Below are positions 1-4,835 of a stretch of 5,868 nucleotides of DNA, one piece after another. How positions within the stretch are numbered: the stretch's first letter is position 1; every line of letters starts with the position of its first letter. The position numbers were made by a program, and so were the translations under genes. This DNA is from Bacillota bacterium (GTDB lineage: Bacteria > Bacillota_C > Negativicutes > Sporomusales > Sporomusaceae): contig JAEZQV010000098.1 in assembly GCA_023441125.1 (NCBI GenBank), positions 1-5,868 on the forward strand. The letters are read 5' to 3'. The notes under the pieces were generated by a model, which saw nothing but the letters and a program-made list of their open reading frames with translations, ran no database searches and was not told where the DNA came from.

Positions 1-822
1 GTCACGTTCCCAATGCCCGTCGATGTGCAGGCTGACTGCAGCTCCCTCTTCTATGATGACATCGGCCACGGCTTTAATGTATTTCCAGACAAACCGCGCC
101 CACAGCTTGTGAGACCAAAACTCACTGGCACCGCGCGACGGCGAAGCAAAGACAATTTTTGCACCGCTGGCGCGTATCTGCTGCCGCAGCATATTGCCCG
201 TCTCTTGCTGGATGACATCCAGCACAGCCTCCACCTTATCGGGCATTTTGTATAAATCCTTGATAAAGCATGCCAGGGAACGGCCGCCGCTAAGAAATTC
301 ATTGACCGTTGCGGTGGCAACCGGGGCATACACCATGTAACCAGCGTCTTCAAAATTTTGGGTTAATTGCGGACTTTCCGCCAGTTGACCGAAAAGGCTG
401 TCAAGGTCAATCCCCAGCCTGTTGGTCAGATAATCGGTCATAAATGGCGTCCAGCCTTTATTCAAAATGGTATCATAATCCGCTATGGTTATTTGCTCCT
501 GCTCGTCAACCTGCCAGAGGGCATTGTCCGGCAATTCGCGCCCGGGCATTTTGACTTTGGACATGTAAATCAAAGGAAATACTGCCCCGCCTGCAAAGGC
601 GAAATTGGCTCCGTCAAAATCGCCGAAAGCTTTTAAAGAATTCAGCATAATCTCATTGGAACGCCTAAAGCTGGAACAAAGCTCCTTCATCGTTACACCC
701 ATATGCGCGGCGGCAAAGGAATCACCCATGTGAATCACCGGAGTCCTGTCCGTCTTTTCCAATGCGATGGTCTTTACTACTCGTTCGGTACGTTCCTTCA
801 ATAGGGCTTGTGCTGTACTCAT
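1..822 (-). CDS. URO-D family protein, probably a corrinoid-linked methyltransferase (partial, C-terminus missing)
   Basis: The frame reads 274 codons from an ATG at 822 to the window edge without a stop, so the C-terminal part is missing. An AAGGAGAT ribosome site at 833-840 supports this start. The protein has the URO-D layout: RTPVIHMGD near residue 26, a segment like the family's 'RG..DLYR.P' helix (FLSGGRSLACFIKDLYKMPD, 176-195), and LHIDGHWERD at 265-274. It is not HemE, because the N-terminal RQAGR motif of true uroporphyrinogen decarboxylases is absent. Family knowledge: the non-HemE branch includes MtaA/MtbA-type cobamide methyltransferases and relatives in acetogen O- and N-demethylation clusters. 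The HxC zinc motif of MtaA appears here as HxD. It follows a sensor gene and a transporter on the same strand, which fits a substrate-specific methyl-transfer operon. Family is secure; methyltransferase role is likely; substrate unknown. Confidence 0.85.
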   Translation of the reverse strand, partial: MSTAQALLKERTERVVKTIALEKTDRTPVIHMGDSFAAAHMGVTMKELCSSFRRSNEIMLNSLKAFGDFDGANFAFAGGAVFPLIYMSKVKMPGRELPDNALWQVDEQEQITIADYDTILNKGWTPFMTDYLTNRLGIDLDSLFGQLAESPQLTQNFEDAGYMVYAPVATATVNEFLSGGRSLACFIKDLYKMPDKVEAVLDVIQQETGNMLRQQIRASGAKIVFASPSRGASEFWSHKLWARFVWKYIKAVADVIIEEGAAVSLHIDGHWERD

Positions 823-882
823 AAATAATTCCATCTCCTTATAATTAATCATATCCATGCACCATAAACGGCGGCAGGCAGA

Positions 883-1707
883 TTATGTGATGTCCGCCAG
901 CTTCTCCACTTCGCCGGCAGTTAAAGCGAAAGCCTCAATGGTTGTCGATATTCCCCGCACGGCAGCAGCCTGTTGCTCACTCATTTTTGCTACCCTCTGA
1001 ATGGAGTTGACTACAGAGGTTATCTCCTGCTGAATGTCATTGAGGATATATTGGATCTCCTTGACAGAATCGGCACTGTTAACTGCCATTTTCCGTATTT
1101 CATCGGCGACGACGGCGAAGCCTCTGCCGTGCTCGCCTGCTCGGGCCGCCTCTATGGCGGCGTTCAGTCCCAGCAGATTGGAATTGGCGGCTATATTGCT
1201 GACAAATGCTAAAATCGAATCTGTCTTTTTGATTCTGTTAAGAACAGACTCTCCTCTTGTCTGTACTTTGACTAACTCATCAGCCAAACAATTGGCTGTT
1301 GCCCCCAATTCCTCGCTGGTGGCCGCCAGTTCCTCCGCGTTGACAGCGATGGTCTGTGCGGCAGCACATAAACCATCGTACTTTTCCATACTCTGCGACG
1401 TCCCCATAGCACCGATAACCTCCCCGTTAGCGGCGAAAATCGGCGTGGCACGGGTAATAATCTTGCAGCCTAAGACTTCTCGGGGCAATATACTGTCCGC
1501 TGTCGCTTTGCTTTTTAAGCATAACTGGACGGAAGAATTATCTGGAACTTTTACGCCAACCTTTGACAGATTGAGCTTTTTGAAAGCCTCATCCTCCGCA
1601 AAAGCCAAAATTACTCCTTCGCTGTCAGTTACGATAAAAGAGCAATCCGCGACACATGCTTCTTTCGTCAGCGCAATTAAATCAATTGCCATTTCCAGCA
1701 GTGTCAT
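883..1707 (-). CDS. Short soluble methyl-accepting chemotaxis-type sensor protein
   Basis: The protein has 274 residues and ends in TAA at 883-885. I place the start at the ATG at 1707 because GGAGGA lies directly upstream (1712-1717). A GTG at 1734 would add nine residues but has no ribosome site. Residues 1 to about 110 form a PAS/GAF-like sensor domain ([11 protein letters not shown], then a [16 protein letters not shown] strand-turn-strand). The rest is a coiled-coil signalling hairpin with the near-invariant receptor tip at about 178-208 ([20 protein letters not shown], then VVADEIRKM). There is no membrane segment, no HAMP domain and no C-terminal CheR/CheB-binding pentapeptide, and each hairpin arm is only about 65 residues, shorter than in classical receptors. 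It should bind CheW/CheA in the cytoplasm and sense an internal signal. Lying between transporter and methyltransferase genes, it may report on that pathway's substrate. Family call firm; ligand unknown. Confidence 0.92.
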   Translation of the reverse strand: MTLLEMAIDLIALTKEACVADCSFIVTDSEGVILAFAEDEAFKKLNLSKVGVKVPDNSSVQLCLKSKATADSILPREVLGCKIITRATPIFAANGEVIGAMGTSQSMEKYDGLCAAAQTIAVNAEELAATSEELGATANCLADELVKVQTRGESVLNRIKKTDSILAFVSNIAANSNLLGLNAAIEAARAGEHGRGFAVVADEIRKMAVNSADSVKEIQYILNDIQQEITSVVNSIQRVAKMSEQQAAAVRGISTTIEAFALTAGEVEKLADIT

Positions 1708-1711
1708 TCTT

Positions 1712-1717
1712 TCCTCC
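1712..1717 (-). promoter_or_regulatory. Ribosome binding site deciding the chemoreceptor start
   Basis: GGAGGA on the minus strand lies four bases before the ATG at 1707. The upstream in-frame GTG at 1734 has no purine-rich stretch in front of it, so this site favours the shorter 274-residue protein. Confidence 0.75.
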
Positions 1718-1807
1718 GAAGCCTGATTTGGCACTCGGTCTTTGCTATTCCTCAGACCTTACGGCACCAATGGCTTGACCCTCTTTTTTCATATCGGGAA
1801 ATCAATA

Positions 1808-3067
1808 TTATAGATGGTTATTGGAACTTAATTTCACTTCAGGTTTTGCGGTTTTTAAAAACGGCATGATGATTAGCCCTAATAGCGCTGCTCCTGCTAA
1901 CATAATAAAGGTAGAATCATAATTGCCGGTAGCAGTCACCAATATGCCGCTGGCTAACATGGCGGCCGCCCCCCCGAAGCTGCCGATTCCCATCCAGATC
2001 CCCAGCAGGGAACCGACAATTTCCCGTGAATAAATTTGCGCAATCAGCACTTGCATAGCCGGGTACAAAAATTGAATCACAGTGCCGAACAATGCCATCA
2101 CGATTACTAAGAGTGCAACACTGCTCGTTATTCGGGGAACTACAAGTCCATATAAAAATATTGCGGACAGAGCAAATCCCAGCAACATAACCGGCCGGGG
2201 ATTGCCGGCGAAAGTTTTATCCAGCAGTATGCCGCCGATAATCGGTCCCACCATACCAGCAAGCATAATCGCCAGCATAAGCTGTCCGGCCAACATTGGG
2301 CCAAATCCAAGCCCTACAGGCTTGGCAGCCGCCAGATAGGCCGGCGCCAGGGCGTAAGTTCCCTGCATGGACCAGGCAATAAGAAAAGCAACGACAACCC
2401 CCAGCCAGGTTACCGGCATACGAAGAGCATTCTTCAAAGCCATCCCACCAGCTTCAGACTGAGCCTGATGCTGGACGCCACTGTCATTCAGCTTGCGGAT
2501 AGCAGCAAAAATTAAGGCAATATTCAACCACCCCGGCACGGAAAGCCAGGCTACCGTATGCTGCCAATTGCCTCCTGTTGCCATATATAGTGCCGGTGAG
2601 ATAAGCGCCCCTAGCGCTGATCCCAATGATATCGACAGACCGATTTTACCGCCCGCAACCCCGCGCTGCTGCGGCGGATACCACGTGGCCAGAATAGGGG
2701 ACGCCGTACAGATTACACCCCCTGAGAACCCCTGCAGCAGCCGTAGCCCAAAAACCATAGAATAGGATTCTCCCAGCCAGGGCATGACAAAAGCCGGGAT
2801 AACCGCGAAAGATAGGCCGATAGCCAGAACCTTCATCACACCGATGCGATCGCAGAGAAACCCGCCGACAAGGAGGCCTATCGCCGCTGTAAACGCGAAA
2901 ATTGCCATTAATTGTGTGGCGCTGCCCATATCCACCTGTACATCCTTGGCGATTTCCGCCAGCAATGGCGCCCAGGATAATTGAGCAATAAAATAATTTA
3001 CAATACTGAATCCATTTACGAACATTACCATCTTACGCATTTTAATAAATGTTGCCGTCTCCTCCAT
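1808..3067 (-). CDS. Major facilitator superfamily transporter, 12 membrane segments
   Basis: From the ATG at 3067 the protein has 419 residues, a normal length for the superfamily, and ends in TAA at 1808-1810. It is hydrophobic throughout, with two six-helix halves joined by a polar loop around residues 199-220. Motif A is clear after helix 2 (GGFLCDRIG, about 68-76), and a YPPQQRG turn follows helix 4 (about 130-136). The frame continues to a TTG at 3100 but no ribosome site serves it. AGGAGG at 3079-3084 sits 11 bases before the ATG at 3067 and 5 bases before a GTG at 3073; either could be used. It is a secondary transporter of the metabolite/anion:H+ symporter type by general resemblance. 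Its position at the head of a minus-strand cluster with a sensor and a methyltransferase-like gene suggests uptake of the substrate, perhaps a methoxylated or carboxylated compound (inference). Confidence 0.93.
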   Translation of the reverse strand: MEETATFIKMRKMVMFVNGFSIVNYFIAQLSWAPLLAEIAKDVQVDMGSATQLMAIFAFTAAIGLLVGGFLCDRIGVMKVLAIGLSFAVIPAFVMPWLGESYSMVFGLRLLQGFSGGVICTASPILATWYPPQQRGVAGGKIGLSISLGSALGALISPALYMATGGNWQHTVAWLSVPGWLNIALIFAAIRKLNDSGVQHQAQSEAGGMALKNALRMPVTWLGVVVAFLIAWSMQGTYALAPAYLAAAKPVGLGFGPMLAGQLMLAIMLAGMVGPIIGGILLDKTFAGNPRPVMLLGFALSAIFLYGLVVPRITSSVALLVIVMALFGTVIQFLYPAMQVLIAQIYSREIVGSLLGIWMGIGSFGGAAAMLASGILVTATGNYDSTFIMLAGAALLGLIIMPFLKTAKPEVKLSSNNHL

Positions 3068-3077
3068 AATCACCCAT

Positions 3078-3084
3078 CCCTCCT
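3078..3084 (-). promoter_or_regulatory. Ribosome binding site of the MFS transporter gene
   Basis: AGGAGGG on the minus strand rules out the upstream TTG at 3100 as the main start, because that codon precedes it. It leaves the GTG at 3073 (spacing 5) and the ATG at 3067 (spacing 11) as the two candidates. Confidence 0.75.
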
Positions 3085-3171
3085 GAATTATAAGAAACAA
3101 TATTTTCTTGCGACGCTTCCTCCTTTCCTCTGCAAGTTTTGTTTAAATATTGTAAAAATATTGCTGAGTAA

Positions 3172-3195
3172 ATAGTATCATGTAACCCGAGCCTG
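3172..3195 (-). promoter_or_regulatory. Weak candidate promoter for the MFS-chemoreceptor-URO-D cluster
   Basis: On the minus strand TACTAT at 3172-3177 is preceded by TGA (an extended -10), and a poor -35 (TAGAAC) lies 17 bases further upstream, just outside this span. Transcription would begin near 3165, about 100 bases before the transporter start. The weak -35 and the inverted repeat just upstream (3201-3259) would suit an activator-dependent promoter. This is the best match I found by eye, not a strong one. Confidence 0.3.
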
Positions 3196-3200
3196 TTCTA

Positions 3201-3259
3201 TTGGTGATTCAGCCGATATATCGCTGCATATCTGCCACGATTGTTGTACAAATCACCAA
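3201..3259. repeat. Inverted repeat with nested palindrome upstream of the MFS gene (possible operator)
   Basis: TTGGTGATT (3201-3209) and its exact reverse complement AATCACCAA (3251-3259) are 9-base arms separated by 41 bases. Between them, CAGCCGATATATCGCTG (3210-3226) is a palindrome apart from one extra C. The arms start four helical turns plus about ten bases apart. The location, upstream of the candidate transporter promoter, suits a dimeric regulator. Confidence 0.45.
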
Positions 3260-3285
3260 AGGTAAGTAAAAATTATTTCTTATCA

Positions 3286-3343
3286 TGAAAAGCGGTTGTC
3301 TTATCCGGTTTTAAAATTATATACCTGAAAAGTGGTTACCTTT
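3286..3343 (+). repeat. Imperfect direct repeat, 18 bases, 40-base period
   Basis: TGAAAAGCGGTTGTCTTA (3286-3303) and TGAAAAGTGGTTACCTTT (3326-3343) match at 14 of 18 positions, and three of the four differences are transitions. Start-to-start distance is exactly 40 bases, close to four helical turns, so two protein molecules could bind the same DNA face. A possible plus-strand promoter (TTGTCT at 3296, TATATA at 3318) overlaps the first copy and the spacer. Confidence 0.5.
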
Positions 3344-3354
3344 AGAGAGGAAAA

Positions 3355-3486
3355 GTGTATGGATTTAGACACCTTACCTATTTTGTGGTAATAGCAGGCT
3401 CGGCAGGTGGATTAATTTTCCTGATATATGTTGATTTCACTAAAAAAACCATGAAAATAACCTTATTTTTTCATGGCAAACGCTAA
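3355..3486 (+). CDS. Possible small single-span membrane protein (43 residues)
   Basis: A GTG at 3355 opens a 44-codon frame ending in TAA at 3484-3486. AGAGG at 3346-3350 lies four bases before it, a little close but usable. The product begins MYGFRHLTYF, continues with a hydrophobic stretch (VVIAGSAGGLIFLIYV, about residues 11-26) and ends in a basic tail with KKT, K and GKR, consistent with one membrane helix with its positive end inside. A weak promoter pair (TTGTCT/TATATA, 16-base spacing, 3296-3323) is correctly placed. Against it: the region is AT-rich, a frame this short can arise by chance, an overlapping ten-codon frame starts at ATG 3359, and a terminator-like hairpin on the other strand overlaps its last codons. 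I recognise no family. Treat as a candidate only. Confidence 0.3.
   Translation: MYGFRHLTYFVVIAGSAGGLIFLIYVDFTKKTMKITLFFHGKR
3442..3476 (-). terminator. Orphan intrinsic terminator-like hairpin, minus strand
   Basis: CCATGAAAA (3449-3457) pairs with TTTTCATGG (3468-3476), with a partly paired TAA/TTA inside. On the minus strand the stem is followed by seven T residues (complement of 3442-3448), the form of a rho-independent terminator. On the plus strand no T run follows. No minus-strand gene lies immediately upstream, so it would stop either antisense transcription from the tatA region or a long leader of the transporter operon. Confidence 0.5.
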
Positions 3487-3505
3487 AGACGATTTTCAGT
3501 GAACC

Positions 3506-3514
3506 TGTTATACT
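3506..3514 (+). promoter_or_regulatory. Candidate extended -10 promoter for tatA
   Basis: TGTTATACT contains TATACT (3509-3514) with a TG one base upstream, an extended -10 that can work without a good -35; none is visible at 17 bases. Transcription would start near 3521, giving a leader of about 105 bases before tatA. The leader includes a small near-palindrome, ACCTGAGCTAGGT (3544-3556). Confidence 0.5.
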
Positions 3515-3612
3515 ATTTTATAAAGTTAAAAAGAGTATTGGTTACCTGAGCTAGGTGGCTGGTGCGAATGGATCACGCTATGCTAAAAAAAGGAATCTTA
3601 TAAAATTAGCCA

Positions 3613-3622
3613 AAGGATGTGA
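3613..3622 (+). promoter_or_regulatory. Ribosome binding site deciding the tatA start
   Basis: AAGGATGTGA matches nine of ten bases of the full anti-16S complement AAGGAGGTGA. It directly abuts a GTG at 3623 (too close to use well) and sits at normal distance, nine bases from the GGATG core, from the TTG at 3629. Confidence 0.7.
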
Positions 3623-3628
3623 GTGACT

Positions 3629-3838
3629 TTGTTCAATTTTAGCATGCCTGAATTGGGTTTAATCCTCGTTATTGCATTGATTGTATTCGGCCCCGGAAAG
3701 CTCCCCGAGGTCGGGAAAGCTTTGGGCAAGGGACTGGGAGAACTGAGACGTTCTCTGAGCGAACCGGTCAAGGAAGAGCCGGTGCCCCTACACAGTCAGC
3801 CTGCGTCTAGCCTCCCCTCCGCTAAAGAAAAAGACTAA
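3629..3838 (+). CDS. tatA: Sec-independent protein translocase subunit TatA
   Basis: The product has 69 residues from the TTG at 3629 and ends in TAA at 3836-3838. TTG is preferred over the GTG at 3623 because of ribosome-site spacing and because it gives the usual short MF-N-F-S-MPEL N-terminus. The layout is classic TatA: polar Glu8, a membrane helix at about 9-20 (LGLILVIALIVF), the FGP hinge (20-22) with GKLPEVGKALGKGLGELRRS forming the amphipathic helix at about 23-42, and a Pro/Ser-rich soluble tail ending KEKD. TatA oligomers form the pore through which TatC-recruited, folded twin-arginine proteins cross the cytoplasmic membrane. No tatC lies within the window, so this is a stand-alone copy or its partner is elsewhere. 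It has its own promoter candidate and terminator. TatB-like function is unlikely given the length. Confidence 0.95.
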   Translation: MFNFSMPELGLILVIALIVFGPGKLPEVGKALGKGLGELRRSLSEPVKEEPVPLHSQPASSLPSAKEKD

Positions 3839-3866
3839 AAAATGTATATTGGCAGGAAGTGAACAA

Positions 3867-3916
3867 AAAAGCACGACTGATGCAAAAACCATTTTTTAGA
3901 CTTCGGTTGTGCTTTT
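3867..3916. terminator. Terminator hairpin downstream of tatA, possibly bidirectional
   Basis: AAAAGCACGACTGA (3867-3880) pairs over all 14 positions, two of them G-T wobbles, with TCGGTTGTGCTTTT (3903-3916) around a 22-base loop. It lies 28 bases after the tatA stop. In the plus direction the T run is short (TTTTGC). In the minus direction the stem is followed by six T residues (complement of 3865-3870), so it would also, perhaps better, end a minus-strand transcript. Confidence 0.7.
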
Positions 3917-4104
3917 GCTATTTCTACTCATAATAAATTGGTTTCGTTTACATATTTTAGTGTCAAAGGAACGGGATTATCGACATAAAAATCTTTTTTT
4001 GCTAAAACTTACAAAAGACTATGTCATTAACTCCTCCCTCTCGACAGAGCGTCATATGTTCCTCAAAGCTTACACAATGAAGCACTTCGAACTATGATAA
4101 CGGA

Positions 4105-4135
4105 TTTATCACGATCAGTACATAGCCATTGTCAA
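4105..4135 (-). promoter_or_regulatory. Candidate minus-strand promoter in the tatA downstream spacer
   Basis: A perfect TTGACA (-35) lies at 4130-4135 on the minus strand, with GATAAA at 4105-4110 as the nearest -10-like hexamer; the spacing of 19 is long. No coding frame follows, only the minus-strand-competent terminator at 3867-3916. The -35 box is next to the T run of the 4137-4166 terminator, so the match may be accidental. Confidence 0.3.
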
Positions 4136-4136
4136 G

Positions 4137-4166
4137 AAAATAGCATGCCAATCAGCATGCTATTTT
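4137..4166. terminator. Perfect bidirectional intrinsic terminator
   Basis: AAAATAGCATGC (4137-4148) and GCATGCTATTTT (4155-4166) form a perfect 12-base-pair stem with the 6-base loop CAATCA. A/T runs at both ends make it usable in both directions. It lies between plus-strand tatA and the minus-strand DUF1659 cassette, which converge here, and is the most likely end of the cassette transcript. Confidence 0.85.
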
Positions 4167-4197
4167 TCTAAACTAATATCAACTTAGCACAGCTTTT

Positions 4198-4256
4198 CTC
4201 TTTGGTCGGTCGAGCTTCCGCAACCAAAGATAGTTCCTTTAGAACCTAGCTCTTTT
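4198..4256 (-). other. Structured 3' region of the DUF1659 cassette transcript
   Basis: Directly after the last stop codon, the minus strand reads GAGCT, a 5-pair hairpin (GGTTC/GAACT), then a 10-pair bulged hairpin (CTTTGGT and CGG pairing with CCG and ACCAAAG) whose 8-base loop AAGCTCGA contains AGCTC. That loop segment is the exact complement of the leading GAGCT, so a pseudoknot is possible. One G-T pair counts only on the minus strand. On the plus strand the same DNA ends in AGCTC plus six T residues, so a plus-strand terminator reading is also open. Function unknown. Confidence 0.4.
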
Positions 4257-4397
4257 TTACCGTTCCGTTGGCAGTGGAACCATGTTCTCGTCGCGCTCGG
4301 CCACGTTTTCTTCCCTGATACCTTCTTCCTGTCCTAACTCTATATCCTCGATCCGCTCGGCATCAGCCGGCGGGGGACCATATACGGTTTTAATCAT
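4257..4397 (-). CDS. Small acidic hypothetical protein, fourth gene of the DUF1659 cassette
   Basis: The ATG at 4397 opens a 46-residue frame ending in TAA at 4257-4259. It overlaps the end of yvrJ by eight bases (ATGATTAA), which suggests translational coupling; GGAGG at 4410-4414 is 12 bases upstream. The product is strongly acidic (13 Asp/Glu against 5 Lys/Arg), with no cysteine and no membrane segment. It begins MIKTVYGPPPADAERIED, continues with a likely charged helix (QEEGIREENVAERDEN) and ends MVPLPTER. I recognise no family. The overlap, the frame running right to the structured 3' region, and the non-random composition argue that it is real. It could interact with the basic face of the YvrJ tail or simply be a cassette-specific accessory (inference). 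Confidence 0.55.
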   Translation of the reverse strand: MIKTVYGPPPADAERIEDIELGQEEGIREENVAERDENMVPLPTER

Positions 4398-4551
4398 GAT
4401 CTTGTCTGCCCTCCATCCTCTCGACGCAATAACACATCTGATTGATTGCGTCGGTTAATTCGGTCAAACGTTTTTCCAGTCGAATCAACAGGAAGAAGGC
4501 CACTACCATGGGAAAACCGTATGTTGCCGTTAGACGGGCCAGTTCTTCCAT
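4390..4551 (-). CDS. yvrJ: YvrJ family small membrane protein
   Basis: The product has 53 residues, from the ATG at 4551 to the TAA at 4390-4392. AGGAGG lies eight bases upstream. It starts MEELARLTATYGFP, followed by a single hydrophobic span (MVVAFFLLI, about 15-23), then RLEKRLTELTDAI, an amphipathic helix, and a tail with two cysteines (MCYCVERMEG, Cys40 and Cys42). The YGFPxxVAxxLLxRLExRLxxL pattern is that of the YvrJ family, of unknown function and found in spore-forming Firmicutes. The design (short outside segment, one membrane helix, charged cytoplasmic helix) resembles BhlA/UviB-type holin-like proteins. It begins 22 bases after the DUF2922 stop and overlaps the next small gene, so it belongs to the same transcript. 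The family call is strong; any pore or holin role is inference. Confidence 0.85.
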   Translation of the reverse strand: MEELARLTATYGFPMVVAFFLLIRLEKRLTELTDAINQMCYCVERMEGRQDHD

Positions 4552-4573
4552 TCGTAGGGCCTCCTCTCATTTA

Positions 4574-4798
4574 CTAAGCCAGCTCGGTAATCGCCAACTG
4601 CCTGATTTGCGCTTCTTTGGCAGTCACCAGCTCACCGCTGTTACTGGAAAAGACATTTTTGTCAATAATGGTGGTCATCACCGCCTGCACTTCGGCCAGC
4701 GTCAGGCCGTCTCTCGGTTCCTTGACCGCCACAGTAACCTCCTTGCCGCCGGAAGTGGCAAAGATCATTTCCAGTGTTCTGGTATTGGTATCGGCCAT
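4574..4798 (-). CDS. DUF2922 domain protein
   Basis: The product has 74 residues, from the ATG at 4798 to the TAG at 4574-4576, with a second stop (TAA) immediately behind. An in-frame ATG at 4822 is rejected because the perfect ribosome site AAAGGAGGA falls inside that extension, seven bases before the chosen ATG. The sequence fits the DUF2922 family: a first strand RTLEMIFATSGGKEVTVAV, a turn KEPRDGLT, a helix TLAEVQAVMTTIIDKNVF, then SGELVTAKEAQIRQLAITEL. It is soluble, with no signal peptide or membrane segment. It follows DUF1659 after 37 bases, the usual pairing of these two families in Firmicutes. Function is unknown; constant pairing with DUF1659 suggests that the two products act together (inference). 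Confidence 0.9.
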   Translation of the reverse strand: MADTNTRTLEMIFATSGGKEVTVAVKEPRDGLTLAEVQAVMTTIIDKNVFSSNSGELVTAKEAQIRQLAITELA

Positions 4799-4835
4799 GG
4801 GTAATCCTCCTTTCCGCTTCATCTGCTCTTGTCAC

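Noticed and set aside
1034..1726. A long plus-strand open frame (230 codons)
   Set aside because: It lies wholly antisense to the chemoreceptor, whose conserved tip motif fixes the minus strand as coding, and its Ser/Ala-rich translation has no recognisable domain.
3223..3237. Sigma-54-like GG-N10-GC spacing (TGGCAGATATGCAGC, minus strand)
   Set aside because: Only the GG and GC cores fit; the TTGC part of the -12 element is CAGC, and the site overlaps the palindrome, which explains its sequence better.
3359..3391. Ten-codon frame MDLDTLPILW preceded by GAGAGG
   Set aside because: The ribosome-site spacing is good, but the frame is too short to judge and overlaps the longer GTG frame at 3355, which looks more protein-like.
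3568..3603. Eleven-codon frame in the tatA leader (ATG to TAA), possible leader peptide
   Set aside because: There is no properly spaced ribosome site and no attenuator hairpin behind it.
3909..4097. Plus-strand open frame of 62 codons after tatA
   Set aside because: Its GTG start is inside the terminator stem, no ribosome site precedes it, and the composition is that of AT-rich spacer DNA.
3548..4254. GAGCTAGGT occurs in the tatA leader (plus) and after the cassette (minus)
   Set aside because: Nine bases built around the palindrome AGCT are likely to recur by chance, and the flanks do not match.
4442..4804. Plus-strand open frame of 120 codons
   Set aside because: It is the shadow of DUF2922 and yvrJ on the other strand; it has no family resemblance and no ribosome site.
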